Positions 22,319 through 32,900 of a stretch of DNA of 64,000 bases are shown here, one piece after another (position 1 is the first letter of the stretch; every line of letters begins with the position of its first letter). A program made the position numbers and the translations under genes. Source of the DNA: Allium sativum (taxonomy: Eukaryota > Streptophyta > Magnoliopsida > Asparagales > Amaryllidaceae); assembly GCA_030737875.1 (NCBI GenBank), contig CM060922.1, positions 319,153,456 to 319,217,455 on the forward strand. The letters run 5' to 3'. The notes under the pieces were generated by a model. It saw only the letters and a list, made by a program, of their open reading frames with translations, did not search any database and had not been told where the DNA came from.

Positions 22319-23103
22319 TGATAGGATCGATTAGGGGTTACTTCAAGCTACACCCACAATATCACACACAAGACAATCAATCAACACACCATTCAAATAA
22401 AAAAGATACGATGAAAGTAAAATAGCAAGACACAAGATTTTTATACGTGGAAAACCTCTTCGATGTGAAGAGTAAAAACCACGAGACCTCTTAAGGAGTC
22501 TACCCTCTTCTCTTATTGATAAACCAAAAGGGGAAAACAACCCCAAAATGTTTACAAAAGATTCTCTTCTAATCACCGGAATCCAAAAACAATAAGAGAT
22601 GAAAAAGGTGTAAGAGAACACCCTATGTGTGCACTTCAGGCCAGCGGTGTATCGAGCAAGAATGAAGCTCAATCTTGAAGACCAAAACACCTTGAAGAAG
22701 ATGATAAATGACCAAAAACTGCTGCTGCCTTATGTGACCAGATCTGGTTATATTAACCCTTTTTCTTTTAATGTGCATACCAAAATTGTGAGTAATCTCC
22801 CAAATGTCTTTCCTTAAAAGAAAAGATATTGTTGCACAAAAGGCATGCTTGCACAACAAATCTAGAAAAAAGACAAAACTAATAAATCTCCCCCACAAAT
22901 TAAGCATGGCCTGCATAAAAAGATATGCCAAATATGCCTGCATACAATTATGCCAAATATGCTTGCATAAAATTATGTCAAATATGCCTGCATAAAATTA
23001 TGCCAAATATGCCTGCATAAAATTATGCCAAATAAGCCTGCATAAAATTATGCCAAATATGCTTGCATAAAATTATGCCAAATATGGGCTGGAATAACCA
23101 ACA
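22319..23103 (-). repeat. 5' LTR of Tnt1-like element
   Basis: 785 bp and identical to the 3' LTR. U3 with the 25-bp repeats is at the right end (about 22,913-23,088). A TATA-like TTAATATAACC on the minus strand near 22,746-22,757 is the likely promoter. Confidence 0.95.
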
Positions 23104-23108
23104 CTAAT
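23104..23108. other. Target-site duplication CTAAT (right)
   Basis: Matches 17,376-17,380 exactly; on the minus strand it is the ATTAG of a dioxygenase CAT-TAG codon pair. Confidence 0.95.
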
Positions 23109-23155
23109 GTGGTACTAGACCCGTATCATTCTCTTTTTCCAAGGAAGCTCTAGCA
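23104..23155 (-). pseudogene. 2-oxoglutarate/Fe(II) dioxygenase exon, proximal part
   Basis: The minus-strand exon starts after a TTTTTAG acceptor at 23,156 and reads RASLEKENDTGLVPH then a TAG stop. Joined to 17,380-17,247 (minus the duplicated 5 bp), the reading GLVPH*DDNC...GGLEVLKDG matches the 2OG-Fe(II) oxygenase segment containing the iron-binding H-x-D. The x position is now a stop codon. The Tnt1-like element inserted exactly between H and this stop. Confidence 0.7.
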
Positions 23156-24010
23156 CTAAAAATCATTAAAATTGGAAGCATTAGCAGTAAGAATAATCAG
23201 GACCATTTAATCATATATATAATTAATGTAATTAATGAAATATGCATACCAAATATAAATGATTAGTATGTGATTATGCACATAAAAACAGAACCATTTA
23301 AGTCGATACTTTGGACAAACATTGCTGCTTGTGCATTTCTCAATTGATGCCATTAGCTATTTTAATTTATATTATGAGCAAAAAAAAATCTTTCCGATGT
23401 AATCATATCATTATATGAAAATGAGCATTCTAATTATTAACATTTCATTAGATCCAGCTCATACCAGAAGAACTGCTACATCCAAGGAAAATGACAGAAG
23501 CAATCAATGATACACTATAAAAATGCAATCTACTGAAAAACATAACACACCACGTATGTTTATTTTTGAAAGAGTCGCGAGCAACTTTATTCATGCTATT
23601 TATAGAATGCAATATGGCCATCTGTTAATACTAAAATGTGCAAATCAGTTCTATGGCTATAATGAGCATTTCGTGAGCGTACAGCTTATAAATTTTGCAT
23701 CCATTCCGGTACTAAAAGGGTATATAAATCAATGGCAACATTTGAAGTGTACATGTTGATAATTGCTGAAGCAAAAGTTTTCATAAACTTTGCATCAACC
23801 ATTAATTAGAATTTTCTTCAGTTATGCTAAAAGCATACAAACTAATAAATACCATAATAATCAACTTTATATAAATCACAATACGCTTATAAAATTTCTG
23901 TACTTGGACCGTGAGTGAATCAGCAAATGCAAATAAGGTAATAATTATTTTAATTCAAATTGAGATTAAGAAGGAGAATAATTAATTAATTCGCTTCAAA
24001 TGTAAAAGAT
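23156..24010. other. AT-rich intron-like DNA between gene fragments
   Basis: No coding similarity seen. It separates the dioxygenase exon from the phosphofructokinase fragment on the minus strand and could have been spliced as an intron in a chimeric transcript. Confidence 0.4.
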
Positions 24011-24455
24011 TTGTACCATTCCCATCCAGTACAAAAAGCATGTTAATTCCCTTAGACTGAATGTTATTTATAATGTCATCAGTGGAACCGCCTCCACGAG
24101 ATACACCTAACAAATTTCCACCATTAAGATTTATATTTTGCACCAATTTACGGGAAAGCGGTATCTATGACAATCCATCGCCAAAACTCCATGGTAGCGA
24201 AATGGTATCCCAACAATATTTTTAACCCCATACTTTTCAAGTGTGAACACTGTCAGTCTAATAACATCGTTGAGACCAGGAAATAGTCCTCTACAAGTGA
24301 CAATAGCAGCCTTTACTCTACTAGGCTCATAGTAAATTTCCTTATGAAGGCCAACACGATGAATCCATTATTCTACCCAGATGCACTTAAGATCGATGTA
24401 TTCTGCACCAACTGAGTAGTCACTAAACAAAGGCATTTCCTTTTGAACTAAGCCA
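24011..24455 (-). pseudogene. ATP-dependent 6-phosphofructokinase fragment (PFK4/5-type)
   Basis: The minus strand reads FSDYSVGAEYIDLKCIWVE, a TAA stop, WIHRVGLHKEIYYEPSRVKA, then AIVTCRGLFPGLNDVIR, YGVKNIVGIPFRYHG and, after a frameshift and a TAG, IPLSRKLVQNINLNGG, LLGVSRGG and MLFVLDGNGT. This follows the N-terminal half of plant PFK of the plastid PFK4/5 group, which phosphorylates fructose 6-phosphate in glycolysis. Altered positions include TCRGLFPG for the usual TCGGLCPG and DGNGT near the nucleotide/Mg site. Two stops and a frameshift make it a pseudogene. No 3' half is present; the copy ends at an exon-like edge near 24,011. Confidence 0.85.
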
Positions 24456-24639
24456 TCAGATAAAATGTTAATTTCATTTCATGTATAGCAATGCAATCTG
24501 AAGTTAAAATGAAGAAAGGTGCTTTCCATTTTCAACACAGAAGCACAACCACAACAATCTCACACCAACATCAAAATAGAAAACTAAGAGAAACAGAATT
24601 CACAAATTTCACTTGTAAAAAACTTACTCTCGCACCTAA

Positions 24640-24799
24640 TTCTCTCAGCGAGCTGAATCGCAGAGAAACTAGTATCTTTGGACCGAAATCTATGAATCTT
24701 CTTCATAGAGACGGTGGCCGAGCAGACTTTCGTAAAGCTTTGGTTGCAAGCTTCTTTCTAGGTGCTTCGTCTCCTGTCGATTTGCGAGCTATGGGCCAT
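24640..24799 (-). pseudogene. Histone H3 5'-end fragment
   Basis: Starts with ATG GCC C at 24,799, loses about 11 bases where H3 has its first lysine residues, then reads ARKSTGDEAPRKKLATKALR and KSARPPS, followed after a 1-nt shift by MKKIHRFR. This is the histone H3 N-terminal tail through the start of the histone fold, with the tail lysines largely kept (KSTG, KKLATKA). The rest of the fold degenerates and a GTAAG donor-like site follows at about 24,630. H3 normally packages DNA in nucleosomes; this copy cannot. It lies upstream of the PFK and dioxygenase fragments on the same strand. Confidence 0.75.
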
Positions 24800-25660
24800 T
24801 AGAAAGAAGATTAGGGTTATAGCATGGGGATGATTTGCAGTGCTTAAGATGAAACGAAAATATACTTGCATACGGAGTGAATAAATGAAATGCTTTACCA
24901 ATTATTCTTTTCCATTTTCTCGCAATGAGCTGATGAAGACGGCGAAAAGTGGAAAACCTAACTGGGAGAAGAAAAGAAACGGGCGGAAACTGTGTAACAT
25001 AGAGGTTGAACTTGTATCGGGCTGGGCACGGGCCGTCTAGTATTACACATATGTAATTAACTATTAAATATTAATTATCAAATTATAAACTAATTAAGTA
25101 TTAAATATTAAACACTAGCAATTAAAAAGTATTTATGAAAATAACTAATAATTAAAAAACAATTTAAACTAATTATATTTACAAATTATTTATATAGTTC
25201 TAATTGTAAAATATAATAACTAGATAATAAATGTTGGTTCTCAAAATTATAAATTATTTTTAAAATATAATGAATAATGATTCAGTCTTAATTATCAATA
25301 CAAAATGTAATTATTAGTCATGCTTGTAAAATTATAATTAATAATCATTTAATTATAAATTTATATTATTTATCAATTATAATTATAAAGTATAAGTTAT
25401 AAATGATTGATATAATATTATTACTGATTAGTTATTAAATATTAATAAATAATGTAATATTATTAATGATTTGTAATAAGTAATATAATATTATAGTTAG
25501 TAATTAGTAGCATGTGATTAATATAACATTATTGATGATAAATTATTAAATAATAAAAAATAATCAATACCAACTTTAAGAAAGTATTGTAACCATTAAA
25601 TTATTGATTGTTAAAAATTGATAGCCGTTAGTACAACAAGCATTTAAAATCCATTTTAAA
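24800..25660. other. AT-rich DNA between H3 fragment and CACTA subterminal repeats
   Basis: The left part (24,800-25,040) is less AT-rich and could include the promoter and leader of the H3 fragment (CTAGACGGCCCGTGCCCAGC on the minus strand at about 25,030). From 25,050 to 25,650 it is almost pure A/T with ATTATTAAAT-type words. No gene seen. Confidence 0.4.
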
Positions 25661-26025
25661 ATTGGCATCGGTTAAAACATACATTTTATGATCGTTGTAA
25701 AATTGGCACCTATTACAACGGGCATTACCCGTTGTAATTTGACACATCTTACAACGGGCACTTTGTGACCATTGTAAAATCGACATCTATTACAACAGGC
25801 ACTTTGCAAACGTTGTAAAATTGACATCTATTACAACGGGCCTTAAATAACCGTTGTAATAGCAATCTATTACAACGGGCAGTTCTTGCCCATTGTTAAA
25901 AGGGCGTTGTACATGACATCTATTACAAAAGTCCAGAAATGACTGTTGTAATAGCATTCTATTACAACGGGCGACAAATGCCCGTTGTAAAAGGGAAGTT
26001 GTAATAGGGTATTTTTGTTGTAGTG
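25660..26025 (-). mobile_element. Terminus of CACTA (EnSpm) element with subterminal hairpin repeats
   Basis: Minus-strand end CACTACAACAAAAATACCC at 26,025. Behind it lie about seven units of 35-50 bp, each a small inverted repeat such as TTACAACGGGCA...ACCCGTTGTAA. A CACTACAA terminus with dense subterminal repeats is diagnostic of CACTA elements, whose transposase binds such repeats. A 3-bp TSD candidate (TGA) follows. The opposite terminus was not found, so the element extends left by an unknown amount (probably over the gene fragments at 16.5-24.8 kb) or is truncated. Confidence 0.8.
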
Positions 26026-26992
26026 TGATGTCATATTGGCTGAGCTCAATATTCCACTTTAACAGCCTTCCGGAAGTTTCCGGACGGAAAAGAATTTGCC
26101 TTAGCGGCTGATCTGTGAGGACTTTTATTGGATGGGACTGGAAATATGGTCTCAACTTCTTTGAGGCAACGAGTAGACAGTACGCAAGTTTCTCCATCTT
26201 TGGGTAATTCAATTCTGCCCCAGCAAGTCGCTTACTAATATAGTAAACCGGCCATTGGATCTTAGCATCCTCTCGGACGAGTGCAGCGCTCAGGACATGT
26301 GGTGATACAGCCAAGTGTAGGAATAACTCTTCTCCATCTCTGGGTTTAGAAAGCATCGGTGGGGACTCCAAATGTTGAATCAACTGTTCGAAAGCCATTT
26401 GACATTCTGGGGTCCATTGGAAGTCTTTCTTTCCTTTTCTTAAAGCTTCAAAAAGTGGGATGCATAGGTCCGTTGCTTTAGAGATGAAGCAGTTAAGGGC
26501 ATCAATTTTCCCATACAAGCTCTGAAGCTCCTTTATCGTTTTTGGCGCTCGCATTTCTCGTAATGCTGTGACCTGGGAAGGATTTTCCTCAGTGCCCCTG
26601 GCATTGACTATGAATCCAAGAAATTTCCCTGAAGAAATCCCAAATGAGCATTTCATAGGATTTAACTTCATGCCGAATTTTATGAGGATATGGAACATCT
26701 CCGCTAGATCCTCCAGGTGATCTTCATCCTTTTTGGACTTTACCAACATGTCATCGACGTAACCTCCATAGTGTTCCCAATTTGGGATTTGAACATGGAG
26801 TTCATAAGACACTGGTATGTTGCTCCTGCATTCTTTAGTCCGAATGGCATAACCTTATAACAGTAGAAGCCTCTATCAGTTATAAAACTTGTGTTTTCCT
26901 CATCCGGTTCATGCATCATAATTTGATTATATCCAGAATACGCATCCATGAAAGATAACAGTGTGTGTCCTGCGGTTGCGTCGACAAGTTGG
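26026..26992 (-). pseudogene. Gypsy RT (3' part) and RNase H
   Basis: From the CACTA junction it reads DQLVDATAGHTLLSFMDAYS then GYNQI, PFGLKNAGATYQ and, after a frameshift near 26,770, the catalytic YVDDMLVKSK. It continues through KLNPMKCSFGISSGKFLGF, the RNase H connection (PVYYISKRLAGAELNY) and LTDQPLRQIL, ending at NIELSQYDI where CACTA DNA begins. RT copies element RNA and RNase H removes it. It is broken by the frameshift and by truncation. Confidence 0.88.
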
Positions 26993-26995
26993 TCA
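26993..26995. other. CACTA target-site duplication TCA (left)
   Basis: TCA directly before CACTACAA, matched by TCA at 36,806-36,808. Confidence 0.9.
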
Positions 26996-27119
26996 CACTA
27001 CAACAAAATATGATATTGATAACGCTTTTTAATAACATAATTTTCTGAACTGTTATTAATTACACTTAATTCTTGTTTTGGCGCATGATTTTGTTTTAGT
27101 CATATTAGGTGTAACGCTC

Positions 27120-27436
27120 TATTCACAATTCCCTCCATCTTTTCACGAAATATTCTATCTCCCCTCCAAAATCATTCTTCTTCCTCCGAAACAACGCCTC
27201 ACAGAAAAAACACGATCTGTCGAAAACTACCACCGATCTGTCGAAAACCATTGATCTGCCTTCAATCTCCTCAACCGACAGCTGTCTCTCTCCCTCCAGA
27301 ACCACCGATCTTTCAAAAACCGCAGAAACCCTAATCAGCAATTAACCTAATCGATGCAATCATCTGCCAGACTGCAACCGCCACCGCTACTGCGTGCTCC
27401 GCCACTTTTTTGCTAGCACCGTCAGATAGTTTGTCG
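27120..27436 (+). other. CT-rich leader-like exon in CACTA element
   Basis: A more GC-rich, CT-rich stretch with AGAAACCCTAATCAGC and other words typical of plant 5' leaders, ending at a GTATTAATC donor near 27,449. It lies just inside the left terminus, where a transcript across the captured exons could start. No recognisable protein; a short frame from ATG 27,356 stops quickly. Confidence 0.3.
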
Positions 27437-27759
27437 CTCCACTACAGGTATTAATCTTTATCGTAGCTTATATTTTAATTCAGGTGTATTAGACTTAATT
27501 GGAATTGCTGTAAAAAAAATTGAATGTATACTGAATATATACTGTAATTTTCCTGTTTATACAATAATTTTAATTTTGATCTTCATAATTTTCCTCCAGT
27601 AAATCTTGCAAGTTGCGTGATAACTACTCTTATGTCCTCAAAAGAATAATGGCGCTGTTTGAACTTTTAAGAGGTTACAGTCTCACACAATCCTACCGCC
27701 ACTGCTACAAAGATATTGACCTTATAATTTAATAATTTACTTTTTCCTATCATTTGCAG

Positions 27760-27846
27760 TATTCCGAGTAGAAACCTGTTCCTTGTATTATCTACTCAGA
27801 TGCAGAAGCATTGGTGGAATCTTGTGCCACTCCCATTTTGAAAGAG
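27760..27846 (+). pseudogene. Unassigned exon-like piece
   Basis: 87 bp bounded by TTTGCAG and GTACAT. One frame reads YSE, a TAG stop, then PCIIYSDAEALVESCATPIL, ending KE. The amino-acid quality suggests coding origin, but no family was recognised. Probably another captured exon. Confidence 0.35.
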
Positions 27847-28389
27847 GTACATCCTTGAATAGCTGATGTGTTTGTTATGCTGTCCATTCAACTGAACTAC
27901 AATACTTATTATGTTTTCATTGTCTAAAACCTTGTTCATAATTATGCATTTGTGTATATTTTAACTGGTCTATCACTATCAAAATGCATGTGTAATCCCC
28001 GAAAATCATAAATTTAGATGTGCTATTTACATCTTAAATACATTTCCTAATGGATGGATGTTCTACGATTCGCACAACAAACTTTTGCAAAATATAATGA
28101 TTAATTCCATCTGCTTCTGTGCTCAATCGTTCTGTTGCTCGAGTAAACTGAGTATTGTAACAATACTAAGTTTTGCTTCTTTGCAAAATATGCTAATTTC
28201 ATTATGCATAGGGTATTTACGTCTTAATCTTGAGCATATTATTATTTTGGACCTATAAATTTGAGTTCATACTTTTGCATTCATATTGTTAAGAGGTTTT
28301 CCACGTATTACAGTCATTTAAGTTAATATTTATTTTTTTCTCGAGGAAAAACAAGTTTAAACACTGCATGCTGCCCTTTTTTATTTTAG

Positions 28390-28499
28390 ATGTTGAAGAA
28401 ATCAAGCAAATAGTTAAAAGGTGAAGACTGGACATGGAACAACTTGAACATCTATGTTGGACGATTGGATCCCTCTCGACATCTATGATGGAAGACCAG
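28390..28499 (+). pseudogene. Exportin-1 (XPO1/CRM1) exon fragment A
   Basis: 110 bp bounded by TTATTTTAG and GTTTCT. It reads MLKKSSK, a TAG stop, LKGEDWTWNNLN and, after a 1-nt loss, LCWTIGSLSTSMMEDQ. This follows the HEAT-repeat segment of plant exportin-1, the receptor that carries NES-bearing proteins out of the nucleus. Exon B at 29,579 continues it in phase, so genomic exon-intron DNA was captured, not cDNA. The stop and the 1-nt loss make it non-functional. Confidence 0.85.
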
Positions 28500-29578
28500 G
28501 TTTCTATCCATTATCTTTCTCTCGCTCTCTCTTACACTCTCGCTACATAAGTTTGTCAGTTCTCTCTTCACGGTTTTCAACTCCCACCTATCATCTTGAA
28601 GAAAGCCGATTTCTTCTAAAATTTGCAATGAAGTTTCGCGAATTACAATTTGCAAATTGGCACCTTTCAGTAATCTTTGTTGACGAAAATTTATCATGCT
28701 AATAATACACCTTTGCAGGAAAACCTACATCGTGTTTACTCTTCTTTAGATGCTGAACCGTATTTGACAATTACATGTATTCAGAATACATCGATTTCGT
28801 AAAACTTCTCAAATGTCAAAGGTCCTGTAACTATAAATTATCTTCCATTTTTTCATTCTTTATCTGTTGTTTTCTTGGTAATAGTAAAACAACACTTTCT
28901 GGTTGCTGCCAACTTTCAGCTTTGATTCCCGAACGTTTTGTGGGCGATCAACTAGTTATAAACTACAATATATAGTTTTAGAGCTTCTTATTTAGACCTA
29001 ATAGGGACACGATTATAAATAAAATACAATCACTGTTCTAAGTTGATAAGGACATTTGGTTCTTTATTTGTTTTCAGAACTGCCTCTGCAGTGAAATTAA
29101 GCCAGTGTGATAATTTGTTTCGAGTTGATGCTTGAATTGAATTTCAAACTAGTGACTACTAACCATTTATTTTGCATAACGATAGCCAGTGCAAAAATTA
29201 TATGTTATCACTGTTATTTTAGTTTTTGGTTAGAACTTGCCGTGGAATGAAATTAAGCTAGAGCGATAATTTTATTTTGAACTGAACTTCAAATGTTATG
29301 CATTTTAAACTATTCAGGATTTTTTTCAAAAAAAAAAATACTAACCATAAATTCCAATAAATACTAAAAATTAAAATATCTGTCGTATGCCATGATAGTA
29401 GTCCGTGCAAATTTATCTTCTATTAGCATATACTTCTACTGTGGTCACTTTTAAATCTCACAACTTTCTACTAATGCTTCTGCATGCACTCGTGTATTTT
29501 TGGCTTCTAAATTTTAGTATTATCAGAAATAACAATATTTTGTAATTTGGAAATTTCATCTTTTGTAGGAAAATAGAT

Positions 29579-29656
29579 TTATTGTAATGGTCATAAGGGA
29601 TCTGCTGTCATTATGTGAAATTACAAAAGGGAATCATAACGAAGCTATTATTGCCA
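29579..29656 (+). pseudogene. Exportin-1 (XPO1/CRM1) exon fragment B
   Basis: 78 bp bounded by TTTTGTAG and GTAAATATC. The open frame reads ENRFIVMVIRDLLSLCEITK then GNHNEAIIA, the next block of exportin-1 after MMEDQ. Splice sites are intact and the phase matches exon A. The following exportin-1 exons were not found; the intron-like DNA beyond contains a possible hAT-type MITE (29,747-29,915). Confidence 0.87.
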
Positions 29657-29746
29657 GTAAATATCATGTACATTTTAAATCTTACATCTCTCCTTATTTT
29701 ATATATAAACTAAGTAAAATGATCAAGTGGAGATTTAAAAATGAAG

Positions 29747-29915
29747 GGTGCGTTTGGTTTGTGTTTTCAATTTTCAGTTTTGTGATTTTTAAGCCATTTT
29801 CAATTTTGAGTTTTGAAAATTTTCATTATTTTAGAAAATGCGTTTGGTATGGAGTATTTCGAAAACACATTTTAAAAAATGAAAACTGGAAAATAGAGCA
29901 TCCAATGCGTGTTCC
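29747..29915. repeat. Possible hAT-like MITE remnant
   Basis: Contains GGTGCGTTTGGTTTG at the left, an internal AAATGCGTTTGGTATGG, and CAATGCGTGTTCC at the right. GCGTTTGGT words are common at ends of plant hAT-type miniature elements. Ends and TSD were not resolved. Confidence 0.25.
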
Positions 29916-29929
29916 TCCCGAATGAAGTT

Positions 29930-32900
29930 GTGTATTGTGCAACATGCAATTGGAATCAGTCTTCGAAAGCGGATAATTTGTCATCAACTTCAAAATGGGT
30001 AATCTTGCCTTTTAAAACTCCAATACACCGCTCAATTATGTATACTATTTCTGTTACCAAAGATAAATCTAAGACAACAAATACAAACAGATGCCTTGGT
30101 TATTATATTTTATCCAAAGATAAATCCAAGAACACCCCATGACTTTCACGTTGCATCTTCACAACACTATGATACATGCTGTTAAACAATAAGAAAACTC
30201 ATGATAAACATGAACATGAAATCAATAATTCATATGGCAACACAACATCATATTAATATGCAGTTATATGACAGGAGCAAATTGGACTGTGCATAGGACA
30301 ATGATTCATACGGCTGTTTAAGTTTTGGTATGTAATTCATATTGGGTGTAGTAATCAATAATTGGTAGTACTGTGAACATGAAATCTATTAGTAACAAGT
30401 TAACTATACATACAAAGTAGTAGATATATTTTTCCTTCATATGATACTTATATGAACATATGGTTTATTTTTTATTTTTTTTGCCTCCATGAATAACTTA
30501 GAATCAACTGCAAACTTAGTCAAATATACAGTGTTTATTTTGAATACACAGTGTTTATGCAACAAAACAATTATTAATAACTATGGTGTCATTTTGAACA
30601 TATGGTGTAAAATTCAATAAATAGAAATGCACAACAACTAGTATATCAAAAGATTCACTAACGTAGGCCTGCGTTTACCGTCTAATTTACAAAACATGAA
30701 AGAAAAATTATTTTGTGTTTTGCATGTGTTAAATTCCATTTCAAAATCGACACATTTTTTAATGTAATAGGCCAACTCTTAGTACCTATCACCAGAGAAC
30801 ATAACAATCCAAATTTATTGAAGTACCTATTCAGTCAAACAATAAACATTGTACAAGTTGAAAGCTTATGATATTATGATATATCTGTACCTGTTACAAG
30901 ATATTACTCTTAGTTGCCACTTAGTTGTTTCTATTGTCCAAAGATAGCACTTGCATTAGCTTGACATCAATTATGTTCTCTAACATGCTGCATAAAGATG
31001 TATGCGTATCCCATCCTTCCGGATACAAGGGAAAGGGGTGACATGGAAAGTCTTTACATAATTTAAAATAAGCCTTATGAAACTGTATGCAAACACGACT
31101 GTTCTCTTATCTGCAAGCTGTTCTCTTATATGCAATCTATCAGTAACAAGTTAACTATATATGGCTCCAAAAGAATGTGTGTAATAAAAGAAGTCTCTAG
31201 TAGACATGAAGACAGCCGATCCTATAAGATTATATGCAGTTAACTCCTATAAGATTAATTCTTTCTAGTCACCTATTGCCTTGTTGAAAAAACATTTAAT
31301 TAAAGTTATATTTATTTAACTAATATAACTTGATTCAAGTTAAACTTATTGAAATTTGAATCAGTGTTACTTAAATTTGTGGATCAAGTTTAATCAACCC
31401 ATCCATTAAGTTATATCAGCTCATCCATTAACTCGATATTACTCAAATATATAAACTTAATTTGAATCAATGTTACTGAAATTTGTGAATACCCATTAAG
31501 TTGATTGAATTATTTTTGATCAATTCATCCACTAACTCATCTACAAATACAACTTGATTCAGCTTAATGTGCACAACCATTCCGAAAATAACCATATAAT
31601 AATGTCCTGTAAACTTTAAAGATTTCCAAAATATTTGAGCGATAATACTGTTATTATGCAAAATTTAAACAGTAAGCAAACAATTCAATAGTCAAAGGGC
31701 TAAGAATCGGCTTTTTTATAAATAAAAAGAAAGGAATACCTGTAAACCAAGATCTCCGACTTATGAGCGGTAAATATCTGAAATTTTTTTTACTGAGGCT
31801 CTTCCTGAGAAAAAAAAAAACAACTCTTAGATTTGATGTCCATTTTTGAAGGTAACCTGAATATAAAATTTCAAATATTATATCGTCAAAAGTTTTTACA
31901 GTAGAAAATATCACATAACACAATTATATAAAGACACAGTGTAAAGTCAGCGATGAACTTAAAACAACGTCAGGTTCAAATTAGATCCAAACTTAGAACT
32001 ATGTCTCTACATTTTTATTTTTATTCCTGACATTCCTCGCATGCTCCAGTTGCTTCATGATACACCAGATATCATGTTCCATATGAAATATAAATTCATA
32101 TGCAAATCAAAGTACAATCATTGACCATTTTTATTTTTAAGTGGCACTGCAAAACAATACGGGGAAAGCAAGGGGGAATTAAGTTTGATTTTAATTAAAA
32201 TATTCACTTTAGTTTAATCAGTGGTATCTAACTGTGTCTACCAGGCTCATACCCAAAATTATATTGAAATGAGCAGCTATATCTAATGTTATAGTCAACA
32301 ATATCTAGAATATAACATATAACATTCAAGTTTGTCACAAAACATATGACAACCATTTAATTTTCTACTGTTACATAGCGCATAGCAAGGATGTATTAAA
32401 GTACCATTTAATTACATTAGCCTGGCATGTTATTAATATTAATAACATGGCATGTTACATTAATATTTATAACACAATTAGCTGACACAACATTAGCCTG
32501 GCATGCATCAGCGTGGCAAGTTTTCATATGCCATAACAAAGCAAAATTCAATGCACCATAATGTGTGCTTTACTAAGATGACCACGAACAGGAGAGAGAA
32601 CAACATAAAGTAGTTGCTTGATGCAAATGACAACTATTTGTTAATGAACATGAGAGTGCCTAAACTGTCATAAAAATTATTTTATAATTTACAACTTTGA
32701 TCAAATTTAAAATTCATTCCCTAACATTACTAAGATAATTTATACTTAATGATTTAAGAAAAACACCAACGAAAGCTGAACTGTAACTATGTGATTTTGA
32801 TTCAAAACTGGACTGTAGCTATGGAACCGCTGAAGATCAAGTGGAAAATCGGCATCAAAAACCCACAAAGCCAAACCAAATACACTATTCACTGACATCA

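Larger units (their letters stand above)
17381..23103 (-). mobile_element. Tnt1-like (Tork lineage) Ty1/copia retrotransposon
   Basis: A complete 5,723-bp element on the minus strand: 785-bp LTRs identical by eye along their length, tRNA-iMet PBS at 22,304-22,315, polypurine tract at 18,166-18,182 and a 5-bp TSD (CTAAT). The domain order is Gag, zinc knuckle, protease, integrase, RT, RNase H, as in Ty1/copia. RT/RNase H is very close to tobacco Tnt1-type sequences (LLLYVDDMLVVG, KQILGMEIVRDR, YTDADMAGD). Identical LTRs imply very recent insertion, yet the polyprotein has one in-frame stop and one frameshift, so this copy is probably not autonomous unless these are sequencing errors. It lies inside a dioxygenase pseudogene exon. 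Confidence 0.95.

Noticed and set aside
25020..25060. Helitron 5' end (ACTAGACGGCCCGTGCC on the minus strand)
   Set aside because: Resembles some plant Helitron starts, but there is no clear TC at an A/T junction and no CTRR hairpin end was found on the other side; the CACTA terminus explains the context better.
25790..26025. Extension of the gypsy RNase H frame beyond YDI
   Set aside because: Bases left of 26,026 are the CACTA terminus and its subterminal repeats, so those residues are not part of the gypsy protein.
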